From Micromonospora luteifusca (lineage in GTDB: Bacteria; Actinomycetota; Actinomycetes; Mycobacteriales; Micromonosporaceae), in contig NZ_JAFBBP010000001.1 in assembly GCF_016907275.1 (NCBI RefSeq), positions 4,516,001-4,580,000 on the forward strand: 64,000 bases of DNA, written 5' to 3'. Made by a program: the position numbers and the translations under genes. The notes under the pieces are model-generated. The model searched no databases, was not told the origin of the DNA, and saw nothing but the letters and a program-made list of their open reading frames with translations. Below are positions 16,287 through 24,898 of the stretch, in pieces (position 1 is the first letter of the stretch; each line of letters begins with the position of its first letter).

Positions 16287-16913
16287 GCGGGCGGCGACGA
16301 CGAGTGCGGCGGTGCGGGGCCCAAGCCCGAGCCGGGCGGCGGCGGTCAGGTCGGCGGCGGTGTCCACGTCCCGGCGCAGGCTGGGCCAGTCGCCGCTCAG
16401 CGGCAGTGCCCCACTGGCCGCGTGCGCGACCGCCGAGCCCACCCCGAAGCGGGGGTCCAGCGGGACGCCCGGCGGGCTGCTGAGCAGCGTCGTGCCGCTG
16501 CCGGGTGCGTCCGGCACGAAGCGGCGTACCGCGGGTCGGCCGTTCTGCGCCGCGAGCAGTGCGCCGGCCAGCTCGGCCGGGCGCAGCGCTGGCAGATCCG
16601 CGGTGAGCCCGGCCACCCACCCGGCGGTGGTCCCGGCCGCGCCGTGTCGGAACGCGGCGTTCAGGCCGGCGTCCGGCCGGTCGGGCAGCACCCGCGCGCC
16701 GGCGGCCCGCGCCGCCGCCGCCACCCGGGCGTCGTCGGTCACCACCAGGGCCTCGGCGACCGCCGGGCAGGCCAGCACCGCGCGCAGCGTGTCGGCCACC
16801 AGAGCCAGCGCCAGCTCCTCGTGCGGTACGCCGGGCAGCGCACCCCGCAGACGGCTCTTGGCCGCCGCCAGACGCTTCACCGGCACCACCACGGCCCACC
16901 TCGGCTGACTCAC
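16266..16913 (-). CDS. cofC: 2-phospho-L-lactate / phosphoenolpyruvate guanylyltransferase (coenzyme F420)
   Basis: About 215 residues. The nucleotidyltransferase N-terminus is WAVVVPVKRLAAAKSRLRGAL, followed by LALALVADTLRAVLA, ALVVTDDARVAAAARAAGARVLPD, GLNAAFRHG and GLTADLPALRP (acidic metal-binding site). C-terminal RFGVGSAVAHA and WPSLRRDVDTAADL are typical of CofC/FbiD. The enzyme loads GTP onto phospholactate (archaea) or PEP (actinobacteria, FbiD), the first step in making the F420 side chain. GTG at 16913 gives the canonical start. It is transcribed away from plsC. The 3' end carries a short tandem duplication that copies its stop codon. Confidence 0.88.
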   Translation of the reverse strand: MSQPRWAVVVPVKRLAAAKSRLRGALPGVPHEELALALVADTLRAVLACPAVAEALVVTDDARVAAAARAAGARVLPDRPDAGLNAAFRHGAAGTTAGWVAGLTADLPALRPAELAGALLAAQNGRPAVRRFVPDAPGSGTTLLSSPPGVPLDPRFGVGSAVAHAASGALPLSGDWPSLRRDVDTAADLTAAARLGLGPRTAALVVAARPAHSAG

Positions 16914-17041
16914 GCCCGCAATCCTGCCAGCCGGACGACGGGACCCTCGCTGGCCGTACCGGGGGCGAGCAGGCATGATTTCCGCTGCGGGTGTCGCGGG
17001 CGGGGTTTCGCGGCGGGGTTGGGGCGCGACGAGGAGGCACA

Positions 17042-17779
17042 GTGGCACGGCGGAGGCTGGGGTTCTGGCAACGGTTCGCCGTGGGGCTGGTGAAGTCGGT
17101 GATGACCGTGTGGACCCGGCGCACCTGGCGTGGTCAGGAGCATCTCCGCCGCGACGGCGGCGTGATCATCGTGGCGAACCACATCTCGCACGCCGACCCG
17201 CTGGTCTCCGCGCACTTCATCTTCGACTCCGGCCTGTGGCCGCAGTACCTGGGCAAGGCCAGCGTGTTCCGGGTGCCGGTGGTTGGCTGGATCCTGCACC
17301 GGTGCCGGCAGATCCCGGTCGAGCGGGGCACCGTCGACGCGGTCCGCTCACTGGATTCGCTGGTCGCCGCGCTCAACCAGGGTGGCGCGGTGGTGATCTA
17401 CCCGGAGGGCACCACCACCCGACAGCCGGATTTGTGGCCGATGAAGGCCAAGACCGGTGCCGCCCGGCTGGCCCTGGCCACCGGCGCCCCCGTCGTACCG
17501 GTGGTGATGTGGGGGCCGGAGCGGCTCTTCGACCCGCGGACCAGCCGCGTCAACCCCCGCCCCCGGATCCCGGTGACCGTTGTCGCCGGCGAACCGATCG
17601 ACCTGAGCCGGTGGGCGGACGCCCAACCGACCCGGGTCACCCTCGAGGAGATGACGGACACCATCATGTTGCGCCTGCGGGACATGCTCGCCGAGATCCG
17701 TGGCGGCACCCCGCCGCCGCTGTGGCAGCGAACGAACCGGTCCTCCGCCGGACGCGAGCAGCAGGGCGACGAGGCATGA
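17042..17779 (+). CDS. plsC: 1-acyl-sn-glycerol-3-phosphate acyltransferase
   Basis: A 245-residue PlsC-family acyltransferase. The HX4D active-site motif (NHISHADP) lies near residue 46, and the substrate-binding motif [10 protein letters not shown] near residue 120. An N-terminal amphipathic or membrane-dipping helix ([18 protein letters not shown]) precedes them. The enzyme acylates lysophosphatidate to phosphatidate at the membrane. GTG at 17042 is preceded by GAGGAGGCACA. The stop overlaps the next small reading frame by ATGA, and gpsA, which makes its glycerol-3-phosphate precursor, follows, so this is a phospholipid synthesis operon. Confidence 0.93.
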   Translation: MARRRLGFWQRFAVGLVKSVMTVWTRRTWRGQEHLRRDGGVIIVANHISHADPLVSAHFIFDSGLWPQYLGKASVFRVPVVGWILHRCRQIPVERGTVDAVRSLDSLVAALNQGGAVVIYPEGTTTRQPDLWPMKAKTGAARLALATGAPVVPVVMWGPERLFDPRTSRVNPRPRIPVTVVAGEPIDLSRWADAQPTRVTLEEMTDTIMLRLRDMLAEIRGGTPPPLWQRTNRSSAGREQQGDEA

Positions 17780-17859
17780 GCGAGCGAAGCGAGCGAATCA
17801 TCAGGCTCAGCACCGGCGCCGGTCAGGCCCCCGCGCAGCGAAGCGGAGCGGTGGCATGA
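17776..17859 (+). CDS. 27-codon bridging mini-gene between plsC and gpsA, repeat-like sequence
   Basis: The ATG at 17776 overlaps the plsC stop (ATGA), and this frame's TGA overlaps the gpsA ATG (ATGA at 17856-17859). It encodes [19 protein letters not shown] and so on, 27 residues. The DNA is built from short purine-rich repeats (GAGCGAAGCGAGCG, GCAGCGAAGCGGAGCG). I recall similar sequences, and N-termini reading [10 protein letters not shown], across Micromonospora genomes, so this is likely a dispersed repeat that happens to preserve translational coupling. The peptide itself may have no function. Confidence 0.5.
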   Translation: MSERSERIIRLSTGAGQAPAQRSGAVA

Positions 17860-18863
17860 CCGGCCACGTCGCGGTGCTCGGTGCCGGGTCCTGGGGCACC
17901 GCGTTCGCCAAGATCCTCGCGGATGCGGGGCGGGACGTGACGGTGTGGGCCCGTCGTGCGCCGGTCGCCGAGAGCATCCGGGTCGAGCGCCGCAACCCGG
18001 AGTACCTGCCCGGCGTGCTGTTGCCGGCCGGTGTCACCGCCACCGCCGACGCGGCCGAGGCGATCACCGGCGCCGAGGTGGTGGTGCTGGCCGTGCCGTC
18101 GCAGACCCTGCGCGGCAACCTCGCCGAGTGGGCCGGGCACCTGCACCCGGACTCGACCCTGGTGTCGCTGATGAAGGGCATCGAACTCGGCACCACCAAA
18201 CGGATGAGCGAGGTCATCGTGGAGACCGCCGGGGTCGCCGCGGACCGGGTGGTCGTCGTCTCCGGTCCGAACCTGGCCCCGGAGATCGCCGCCGAGCAGC
18301 CCGCCGCGACCGTGGTCGCCGGGACGAACAGCCACCGCACCGTGCTCGTGCAGTCGTCGATCCGGACGCCCTACCTGCGCCCGTACACCAATGACGACGT
18401 GATCGGCTGTGAGCTGGGCGGGGCGGTCAAGAACGTGATCGCCCTGTCGTACGGCATCGCCACCGCGATGGGTTTCGGCGACAACACCCGGGCCATGCTG
18501 ATGACCCGGGGGCTGGCCGAGACGGCCCGGCTGGGCGTGGCGCTCGGCGCGGACCCGATCACGTTCGCCGGCCTCGCGGGCATGGGCGACCTGGTCGCCT
18601 CCTGCTCGTCCCCGCTGGCCCGCAACCGCACCTTCGGCGAGCACCTGGGCCGGGGTGAGACGCTGGAGCAGGCCCAGGCGGCCACCCGACAGACCGCCGA
18701 GGGTGTGAAGAGTTGCCTGGCGATCCGCGACCTGGCCCGGGCACACGGTGTGGAGATGCCGATCACCGAGCACGTCGAGCGGATCTGCCACGAGGGGATG
18801 GACCCGCGTCTCGCCGTGGAGAACCTGATGAGCCGAACCGCCAAACCCGAGTCGTACGAGTGA
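17856..18863 (+). CDS. gpsA: Glycerol-3-phosphate dehydrogenase [NAD(P)+]
   Basis: A 335-residue cytosolic dehydrogenase that reduces dihydroxyacetone phosphate to sn-glycerol-3-phosphate for phospholipid synthesis. The N-terminal Rossmann motif is [17 protein letters not shown]; further signatures are [41 protein letters not shown], and [18 protein letters not shown] with the catalytic Lys. Also present are [17 protein letters not shown] and [18 protein letters not shown]. Length is standard. The ATG overlaps the mini-gene stop, so expression is probably coupled to plsC. A PLP enzyme gene follows 7 bases after the stop. Confidence 0.97.
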   Translation: MTGHVAVLGAGSWGTAFAKILADAGRDVTVWARRAPVAESIRVERRNPEYLPGVLLPAGVTATADAAEAITGAEVVVLAVPSQTLRGNLAEWAGHLHPDSTLVSLMKGIELGTTKRMSEVIVETAGVAADRVVVVSGPNLAPEIAAEQPAATVVAGTNSHRTVLVQSSIRTPYLRPYTNDDVIGCELGGAVKNVIALSYGIATAMGFGDNTRAMLMTRGLAETARLGVALGADPITFAGLAGMGDLVASCSSPLARNRTFGEHLGRGETLEQAQAATRQTAEGVKSCLAIRDLARAHGVEMPITEHVERICHEGMDPRLAVENLMSRTAKPESYE

Positions 18864-18870
18864 GGATCCG

Positions 18871-19989
18871 ATGAGCGAACTGGGAGACGGGACCCGCTGC
18901 GTACGCGCCGGCCTGCCCGAGCCGGCACCGGGGGACCCGTTCCTGCCCGGGCCGGTCTTCGCCGCGCCGTACCACCTCGACCCGTGGCAGGGCCAGGGCA
19001 CGTCGCCGAACGGCTACGGCCGCCCCGACAACCCGACCCGGCGGCTGCTGGAGGCGGCCGTGGGCGAGTTGGAGGGCGGTGACTGCCGAGTCTTCTCCAC
19101 CGGGCAGGCGGCCATCACCGGGCTGCTGCTCACGCTGCTGCGCCCGGGAGACACCGTGGTGCTGCCCAGCGACGGATACTTCCCGGTCCGGGCGTTCGCC
19201 ACCGACGTGTTGGAGGCGATCGGCGTCCGGGTGCTCTTCGTGCCGACCGTCGGGCCGTACCCGTCATTCGAGGGTGTCCGGCTGGTGCTGGTGGAGACGC
19301 CGGCGAACCCGGGCCTGGACGTGGTCGACGTGGCGGCTCTGGCCGCCCAGGCGCACGCCGCCGGCGCGCTACTCGCGGTCGACAACACCACCGCCACCCC
19401 GCTCGGTCAGCGCCCGCTGGACCTCGGTGCCGACCTGGTGGTCGCCTCCGGCACCAAGGCGCTCACCGGCCACTCCGACCTGCTGCTGGGCTACCTGGTC
19501 AGCCGGTCCAGCGAGCTGATGAAGGCGGTGACGACGTGGCGTACCACCACCGGGGCGGTCCCGGGCGCGTTCGACGCCTGGCTGGCACACCGGTCGCTGG
19601 CCACTCTCGACCTGCGTCTGGCCCGGCAGAGCGCGAACGCCGCCGCCGTCGCCGAACTGCTCGCCGGCCGGCCGGACGTGACCGGCGTGCGCTGGCCCGG
19701 GCGGCCCGAGGATCCCGCCTATCCGGTGGCGTCGGCGCAGATGCGCCGGATGCCCGGGGTGCTGTCGTTCGACCTGGGTGACGCCGACCGGGTGGGCCGA
19801 TTCATCGATGCCGCCCGGCTGGTGGCGGCGGCGACCTCCTTCGGTGGCCTGCACACCACGGCGGACCGGCGGGCGCAGTGGGGCGACGACACCGCCCCCG
19901 GTTTCGTCCGGCTGTCCTGCGGTGTGGAGGACACTCCCGACCTGGTGGCCGACATCGCTGCCGCGCTCGACGCCGCCGGAGGGGTCTGA
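18871..19989 (+). CDS. Cystathionine gamma-lyase/synthase-family PLP enzyme
   Basis: A 372-residue trans-sulfuration (Cys/Met metabolism) PLP-dependent enzyme. Visible features are the YGRPDNPTRRLLEAAVGELEGGD segment, the GQAAITG turn, DNTTATPLGQRPLDLGADLVVASGTKALTGHSD with the PLP-binding Lys (SGTKALTGH), and the C-terminal RLSCGVEDTPDLVADIAAAL. Members cleave cystathionine or condense O-acylhomoserine with cysteine; specificity cannot be read here, although actinobacterial orthologues are usually labelled cystathionine gamma-lyase. It follows gpsA by 7 bases and precedes the methyltransferase gene directly, so the three may share a transcript. Confidence 0.88.
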   Translation: MSELGDGTRCVRAGLPEPAPGDPFLPGPVFAAPYHLDPWQGQGTSPNGYGRPDNPTRRLLEAAVGELEGGDCRVFSTGQAAITGLLLTLLRPGDTVVLPSDGYFPVRAFATDVLEAIGVRVLFVPTVGPYPSFEGVRLVLVETPANPGLDVVDVAALAAQAHAAGALLAVDNTTATPLGQRPLDLGADLVVASGTKALTGHSDLLLGYLVSRSSELMKAVTTWRTTTGAVPGAFDAWLAHRSLATLDLRLARQSANAAAVAELLAGRPDVTGVRWPGRPEDPAYPVASAQMRRMPGVLSFDLGDADRVGRFIDAARLVAAATSFGGLHTTADRRAQWGDDTAPGFVRLSCGVEDTPDLVADIAAALDAAGGV

Positions 19990-20762
19990 TTTCCACCGAC
20001 CGGTCCGCACTCGTGGGTCGACTGCGCGCCGCCGGCTGCGTCTACGCCGAGGACGAGGCGGACCTGCTGCTGGCCGCCGCCGACGATCCGGCGACGTTGG
20101 CCGACCTGACCGAGCGTCGGGTCGCCGGCGAGCCGTTGGAGTATCTGCTCGGCTGGGCGGAGTTCTGCGGTCTGCGGATCGCCGTCGACGCGGGCGTCTT
20201 CGTGCCGCGCGGTCGGACGGCCCTGCTGGTCGAGGCGGCGGCCGCGTTGACCGGCCCGGCCCCGGCCGTGGTCGACCTCTGCTGCGGGTCCGGAGCCACC
20301 ACGGTCGCGCTGGCGCACCGCCTCACGCCGCGCTGGCTGGCCGCCGCCGACATCGACCCTGCAGCCGTGGCGTGCGCCCGCCGCAACCTTGCCGGACTGG
20401 TCGCCGAGGTGTTCGAGGGTGACCTGTTCGCGCCGCTGCCCGGGCAGTGGCGGGGTCGGCTGGACCTGGTGGTCGCCAACGCCCCGTACGTGCCGACCGA
20501 CGCGGTGGCGCTGATGCCGCCGGAGGCGCGGCTGCACGAGGCCCCGGTGGCGCTCGACGGCGGACCGGACGGGCTCTCCGTGCTGCGCCGGGTGGGTGCC
20601 GACGCCGTCCGTTGGCTGGCCCCCGGTGGACACCTGGTGGTCGAGGCCGGGACCACGCAGGTGGAGGCGCTCTGCGCCGCGTTCGACGCGGCCGGTCTGG
20701 TGCCGAGCGTGCGGCACGACGAGGACCTGGACGCCACTGCAGTGACCGCCCGACGCCCCTGA
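19989..20762 (+). CDS. PrmC/HemK-like protein N5-glutamine methyltransferase (putative)
   Basis: About 257 residues. The N-terminal helical part (AGCVYAEDEADLLLAAA) precedes a class-I SAM methyltransferase core: VDLCCGSGATTVALAHR (SAM loop), AADIDPAAVACARRNL, and VVANAPYVPTDAV. In PrmC the catalytic motif is NPPY; here it reads NAPY, so the target may differ from release-factor Gln. The reading frame opens right after the lyase stop; ATT at 19989 has GGAGGGG six bases upstream, while GTG at 20013 is the first ordinary start. Start uncertain. Second N5-Gln methyltransferase-like genes with NAPY are common in actinobacteria. Confidence 0.8.
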   Translation: MSTDRSALVGRLRAAGCVYAEDEADLLLAAADDPATLADLTERRVAGEPLEYLLGWAEFCGLRIAVDAGVFVPRGRTALLVEAAAALTGPAPAVVDLCCGSGATTVALAHRLTPRWLAAADIDPAAVACARRNLAGLVAEVFEGDLFAPLPGQWRGRLDLVVANAPYVPTDAVALMPPEARLHEAPVALDGGPDGLSVLRRVGADAVRWLAPGGHLVVEAGTTQVEALCAAFDAAGLVPSVRHDEDLDATAVTARRP

Positions 20763-20863
20763 ACCCGTCCGTCCCCAGGATCCGGATGGGTGGGCGGGCA
20801 TGGCGGGGGAGAGGGGTTGGCACTAGCCTCGGCTCACACTCACGACGGCGGGAGGCGATTTCG

Positions 20864-21913
20864 GTGGGCAGCGCAGGGGTGCCGGTGGTCGTCGGGTTGG
20901 ACAACGGCGGCACCAGCAACAACGCCACCGTGCTGACGGTGGACGGCCGCTTCCTGGTGGACGGGCTGTTGGAGATCCCCAGCGAGGTGCGGTCCGGGCC
21001 GGAAGCGGCGATCGAGGCGCTGGCCCGCGCGCTGGACGGTGCCCTGGCACGGACCGGCGTGCCGCGCGAGTTGGTCCAGGCGGTGGGGCTGGACACTCCC
21101 GGTCCGGCCAGTGCCGACGGTGTCATCTCGTCGCGGGGCTCGACCAACTTCTCCCAACCGGCCTGGCGCGGCTTCGACGTGCGGGGCGCGCTGGAGCGAC
21201 GGCTCGGCCTGCCGGTGATCTACCACAACGACGGCAACGCGGCCGCGCTGTACGCCCACCATGTGCACTTCGGCGCCAACGCCATGAGCCGCTCGTCGGT
21301 CTCCGCGATCGTCGGCACCGGCCTCGGTGGCGGTGTGGTCGAGAGCGGCCGGGTGATCGCCGGTGCGGCCGGGATGGCCGGAGAGCTTGGTCACGTGCAC
21401 ATCCCGCTGTCCGGGCTGCTCGGCCCTGGGCAGGCCGAACCCACCTGCGCCTGCGGCTTCACCGGAGACGTCGAGAGCGTCGCCTCGTTGACCGGGATCG
21501 AGCGCAATCTGCTGCCGTACTGGCTGACCCGGTACCTCGACCACCCGCTGGCCGCCGAGCCATTGGCCCGGGCGGCCAAGTTGGTCCGGGGGTACGGCGA
21601 GCGGGGGGACGGCCTCGCGCGGGACCTCTTCACCCAGCAGGCGATGGCGTTGGGCCGGCTGTTCACCGTGGCGGCGAACTTCACCGACCCGCACGCGTAC
21701 TTCGTCGGCGGTGGCGTGGTGGAGGCGGTGCCGGAGTTCCGCGACTGGTTCCTGGCGACGGTCCGCGAGCACACCGTGCTTCGCGAGGAGCAGGCGGCGG
21801 TGGCCACCTTCGCGCTGGTGCCGGATCGGGACATGGCCGGTGCTCGGGGGGTGGCGATCGCCGCGCTGGAGGCGCTGCGCACCGTCGCGGAGCCCTCGCC
21901 GCTGGTTGCCTGA
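20864..21913 (+). CDS. ROK-family protein (sugar kinase/glucokinase-like)
   Basis: A 349-residue protein with the ASKHA fold. The phosphate-1 motif is VVVGLDNGGTSNNATVL, followed by AVGLDTPGPAS, then YHNDGNAAALYAHHVHFG and AIVGTGLGGGVVESGRVIAGAAGMAGELGHVHI, the ROK signature. Instead of the usual zinc motif (CxCGxxGCxE) it has CACGFTGDVES, so only two Cys of the cluster are retained. This points to a divergent ROK member; phosphorylation of glucose or another sugar is possible but unproven. No DNA-binding domain is present. GTG at 20864 is preceded by GGGAGGCG. It stands alone. Confidence 0.82.
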   Translation: MGSAGVPVVVGLDNGGTSNNATVLTVDGRFLVDGLLEIPSEVRSGPEAAIEALARALDGALARTGVPRELVQAVGLDTPGPASADGVISSRGSTNFSQPAWRGFDVRGALERRLGLPVIYHNDGNAAALYAHHVHFGANAMSRSSVSAIVGTGLGGGVVESGRVIAGAAGMAGELGHVHIPLSGLLGPGQAEPTCACGFTGDVESVASLTGIERNLLPYWLTRYLDHPLAAEPLARAAKLVRGYGERGDGLARDLFTQQAMALGRLFTVAANFTDPHAYFVGGGVVEAVPEFRDWFLATVREHTVLREEQAAVATFALVPDRDMAGARGVAIAALEALRTVAEPSPLVA

Positions 21914-22018
21914 GCTGTGGTCCGCCCGCCTCGGCCGCCGCGTGGCGTGGTCAGCGACGCGGCGGCCGGTTCAGCGGCGGGGTGGTGTCCGGTCGGGTGA
22001 GCGATGTGGCCGCCCTGG

Positions 22019-22219
22019 TCAGCGGCTGGGTGGTGCCTGGGCGAAGGTGGCCCAGGCGGCCGGCGGGAACAGCAGGGCCGGGCCGTCCGGGTCCTTGGAG
22101 TCGCGGACGGCCACCAGCCGCGGGATCGCGGCCACCTCCACGCAGGCGCCCTCGTCGCCGCTGCGGCTGCTCTTGCGCCACGCCGCCGCGGCCAAGGCCG
22201 CTGTGATCGTCGGTGTCAT
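22019..22219 (-). CDS. DUF397 small protein, partner of the XRE regulator
   Basis: A 66-residue DUF397 protein. The family core is visible as WRKSSRSGDEGACVEVA, then VAVRDSKDPDGPALLFPPAAWATF. It begins 5 bases after the stop of the XRE regulator upstream on the same strand. Pairs of an XRE/DUF5753 regulator with a DUF397 protein are very common in Streptomyces and relatives (the WhiJ/BldB group) and affect development and antibiotic production, sometimes behaving like toxin-antitoxin pairs. Function here is by family only. Confidence 0.88.
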   Translation of the reverse strand: MTPTITAALAAAAWRKSSRSGDEGACVEVAAIPRLVAVRDSKDPDGPALLFPPAAWATFAQAPPSR

Positions 22220-22224
22220 CGGTC

Positions 22225-23070
22225 CTACCGTCCCTTCAGGACTGTCAGGAGCCTTGCGCGGCTGTCGGCCGGGCTGAGGGCCACGCTGCGGAGATGCTCC
22301 ATGATTTTGGTGCAGGTACGCGTCTCGCCGGCCCGGTCGAGGATCATCTGACCGGCGACGGTCTCCACCGAGGCGATGATCGGGTCCTCCGGATCGGCGA
22401 ACTCGAGGATGTGCAGTGAGCCTCGCGTGCCCCGGTGGTAACCGGCGGAGAGCGGGATCACCTGAACGGTGATGTTCGGCAACTCGGCCATCTTGACCAG
22501 GTGCCGCAGTTGCCCGTCCATCACCGACTTGTCGCCGACCGGGCGCAGCAGCGCGCCCTCGTCGATGATCGCGTCGAGGATGGGCGGGTCGTCGCCGGTG
22601 AGCCGCTGTTGCCGGTCGAGCCGGACCTTGACCCGCTGCTCCACCAGGTCGTCGCCGAGGGTGTGCGGGCCTCCGCGCATGACGCCACGGATGTAGTCGG
22701 CGGTCTGCAGCAGGCCGGGCACCACCGACGGCTCGAAGTTGGCGATGGCGGTCGCCTCGGCCTCCAGTGCGATGAAGTCGATGGTGCGCGGATCCAGCAG
22801 GTAGGAGTACGACACCCACCAGCCCGGCTTGCGGGCGTCCTTGGCGAGCTGCACCGCTGCGGCCACCTCCTCGGCACCGACCCCGTACGACGTGAGCAGG
22901 GCGCGCACGGTGGCCGGAGTGATCAGCGTCTGGGCGTTCTCGTATCGGGAGAGGGTGCTGCGGGTGCTGTTGATCTCGTCCGCCGCGGTCTCCAGCGTCA
23001 GTCCTGCGGCTTCCCGGTGGTGGCGCAGGGCGATACCGAGCCGGCGGGCACGGGCTGTCTTCGGGGCCAT
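22225..23070 (-). CDS. XRE-family regulator with DUF5753 domain
   Basis: A 281-residue regulator. The helix-turn-helix spans about residues 10-65 (ARRLGIALRHHREAAGLTLETAADEINSTRSTLSRYENAQ). The C-terminal DUF5753 region (about 95-275) shows IANFEPSVVPGLLQTADYIRGVM, ILDAIIDEGALLRPVG, LPNITVQVIPLSAGYHRG and SLHILEFADPEDPIIASVET. Such proteins are paired with DUF397 genes in actinobacteria, as here. ATG at 23070 (MAPKTARARR) is preferred over longer in-frame openings. Likely autoregulatory; the target sites cannot be seen from this window alone. Confidence 0.9.
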   Translation of the reverse strand: MAPKTARARRLGIALRHHREAAGLTLETAADEINSTRSTLSRYENAQTLITPATVRALLTSYGVGAEEVAAAVQLAKDARKPGWWVSYSYLLDPRTIDFIALEAEATAIANFEPSVVPGLLQTADYIRGVMRGGPHTLGDDLVEQRVKVRLDRQQRLTGDDPPILDAIIDEGALLRPVGDKSVMDGQLRHLVKMAELPNITVQVIPLSAGYHRGTRGSLHILEFADPEDPIIASVETVAGQMILDRAGETRTCTKIMEHLRSVALSPADSRARLLTVLKGR

Positions 23071-23302
23071 ACATCGATGGTCGCACACATCCGTGGGAAC
23101 GTCTGCATGAGAGAACGTCGATGGGAGTTGCATTCACGCCTGTACACGTGTCAATCTGTTACCGCGTCCTCACCGCCGGTTGTCGTGGCGACGGTGGTGG
23201 TGAGCGACCGGAGGGGATGGGGCGCGCGGCGATCGGGTTTCTCCCCCGTACCCGATCGTCGCGTGCCGCCGCCATCCCGGCCCGCCGGAAGGAGACGACG
23301 AC

Positions 23303-23353
23303 GTGCGTAACGGTTCGGAGCCCTCCGCCGCGCATTCGGCCGGCCCTCGATGA
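23303..23353 (+). CDS. 16-codon leader reading frame coupled to the next small gene
   Basis: GTG at 23303 stands 8 bases after a strong GGAAGGAG ribosome binding site and encodes [16 protein letters not shown], ending in a TGA that overlaps the next ATG (ATGA at 23350-23353). The following 72-codon gene has no ribosome binding site of its own, so this frame may load ribosomes for it. It could instead mean that the downstream protein is made by a different start. No conservation evidence is available here. Confidence 0.35.
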   Translation: MRNGSEPSAAHSAGPR

Positions 23354-23568
23354 CCCGCTTCCTGGTGGTGCTCACCGACGTCCGTGCCGTCGAGGGCGTC
23401 GACCGCGACGAGCGGACCGTGCCGGAGCGGCGACGGCAGGTGGTCGGCGCCAGCAGTCGGGAGGCCGCCGACCGGATCGCCGGAGCGTTCATGGCGCTGG
23501 GCATGGTCCGAGCCGGTCGGCAGCGGGTGAAGGTGATCGCCGTCGGTCGCCGGCACGCCCACGACTGA
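23350..23568 (+). CDS. Small hypothetical protein
   Basis: A 72-residue basic protein ([24 protein letters not shown]…) that I do not recognise. It begins with a beta-strand-like stretch, has a central Arg-rich region ([24 protein letters not shown]), and ends in [13 protein letters not shown], which could be an alpha/beta mini-domain. No Cys, signal peptide or membrane segment is present. Its ATG overlaps a 16-codon leader frame. It lies between the divergent XRE regulator and ddl. Codon use is ordinary for the region, which supports a real gene, but there is no functional clue. Confidence 0.45.
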   Translation: MTRFLVVLTDVRAVEGVDRDERTVPERRRQVVGASSREAADRIAGAFMALGMVRAGRQRVKVIAVGRRHAHD

Positions 23569-23764
23569 GCAGGCCCAGGCCGCTGACCTGCGGCAATACA
23601 ACAGCCCCGTCACGCACCGTATATCCTCTGATGACCGATTGCCGTGTCCTGCCGTGGCTCGCCGGGTATCGCCTCGTCCTACCGCCACGCACAGTAAGGT
23701 CAACCGGGTGAGCGCCACCGGCGAGCACGACCAGCCGCAGTCGCGTAACGAAGAGGTGACCGGA

Positions 23765-24865
23765 GTGACCACCCCAGGCAAAACCCGCGTGGCGATCGTC
23801 TTCGGCGGCCGCAGCCCGGAGCACGGCATCTCCTGCGTCAGCGCCGGCAGTGTGTTCGGCGCGCTCGACCCGGACGAGTTCGAGGTGGTGCCCGTCGGCA
23901 TCACCCGGGCCGGCCAGTGGGTGCTGACCAGCGGAGATCCCGCCCAACTGGCGATCAACGCCCGCCAGCTCCCAGAGATCACCGCCGACTCCGGCGACGA
24001 CATCGTGCTGCGTGCCGACCCCACCGGCAGTGGGCTGATGGTGCTCGACCCGACCGAGGGCCCGCGGGTCCTGGCCGACGTGGACGTGGTCTTCCCGGTG
24101 CTGCACGGCACCTACGGCGAGGACGGCACCATCCAGGGAATGCTGGAGATGGCCGGCATCCCCTACGTCGGGGCGAACGTCTTCGCCTCCGCGGCCGCCA
24201 TGGACAAGGAGTTCACCAAGAAGCTCTGCGCCGTCGAGGGCATCCCGGTCGGCTCGTACGCCGTGCTGCGCAACGGGATGACCCTCAGCGAGCAGGACAA
24301 GGAGCGGCTTGGCCTGCCGGTCTTCGTCAAGCCGTCCCGGGCCGGGTCGTCGTTCGGCGTCAGCAAGGTCACCGACTGGGCGCAGTTGGACACCGCGGTC
24401 GCCGCCGCCCGGCAGTTCGACCCGAAGGTCATCATCGAGGCCGGGATCGTCGGCCGCGAGGTGGAGTGCGGCGTGTTGGAGGGCGAGGCCGGTGGCGCGC
24501 CCGAGGCGTCCGTCCTGGCCGAGGTGCGGGTCGTCGCCGACCACGACTTCTACGACTTCGAGGCGAAGTACCTCGACGACTCCTGCGAGTACGACATTCC
24601 GGCCAACCTGCCGGAGCGGGTGACCCGCCAGGTGCAGGAGTACGCGGTCCGCGCGTTCACCGCGCTGGACTGCGCCGGCCTGGCCCGGGCCGACTTCTTC
24701 GTCACCCCCGAGCTGGACGTCTACCTCAACGAGATCAACACGATGCCCGGGTTCACCCCGACGTCGATGTTCCCGCGAATGTGGGCGGCCGCCGGCCTGG
24801 AGTATCCGAAGCTGGTCAACCGGCTGATCCGCACCGCCCAGCGGCGCGGCGTCGGCCTGCACTGA
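23765..24865 (+). CDS. ddl: D-alanine--D-alanine ligase
   Basis: A 366-residue ATP-grasp ligase that makes D-Ala-D-Ala for peptidoglycan. Signatures are [83 protein letters not shown], and [31 protein letters not shown] with the Mg2+ ligands. The omega-loop residue region is EAKYLDD (Tyr present, the normal D-Ala type). GTG at 23765 has AAGAGG upstream and gives the typical N-terminus; in-frame GTGs at 23708 and 23756 would lengthen it. It is convergent with the DUF3515 gene. Confidence 0.96.
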   Translation: MTTPGKTRVAIVFGGRSPEHGISCVSAGSVFGALDPDEFEVVPVGITRAGQWVLTSGDPAQLAINARQLPEITADSGDDIVLRADPTGSGLMVLDPTEGPRVLADVDVVFPVLHGTYGEDGTIQGMLEMAGIPYVGANVFASAAAMDKEFTKKLCAVEGIPVGSYAVLRNGMTLSEQDKERLGLPVFVKPSRAGSSFGVSKVTDWAQLDTAVAAARQFDPKVIIEAGIVGREVECGVLEGEAGGAPEASVLAEVRVVADHDFYDFEAKYLDDSCEYDIPANLPERVTRQVQEYAVRAFTALDCAGLARADFFVTPELDVYLNEINTMPGFTPTSMFPRMWAAAGLEYPKLVNRLIRTAQRRGVGLH

Positions 24866-24898
24866 GCCACCCGGCCCCGCCCGCCGACGCCAGTTGAG

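Noticed and set aside
16019..16324. 101-residue version of the cold-shock-like protein
   Set aside because: The extra N-terminus is Pro/Arg-rich, overlaps the cofC 3' end and lacks an SD; ATG at 16216 starts the fold.
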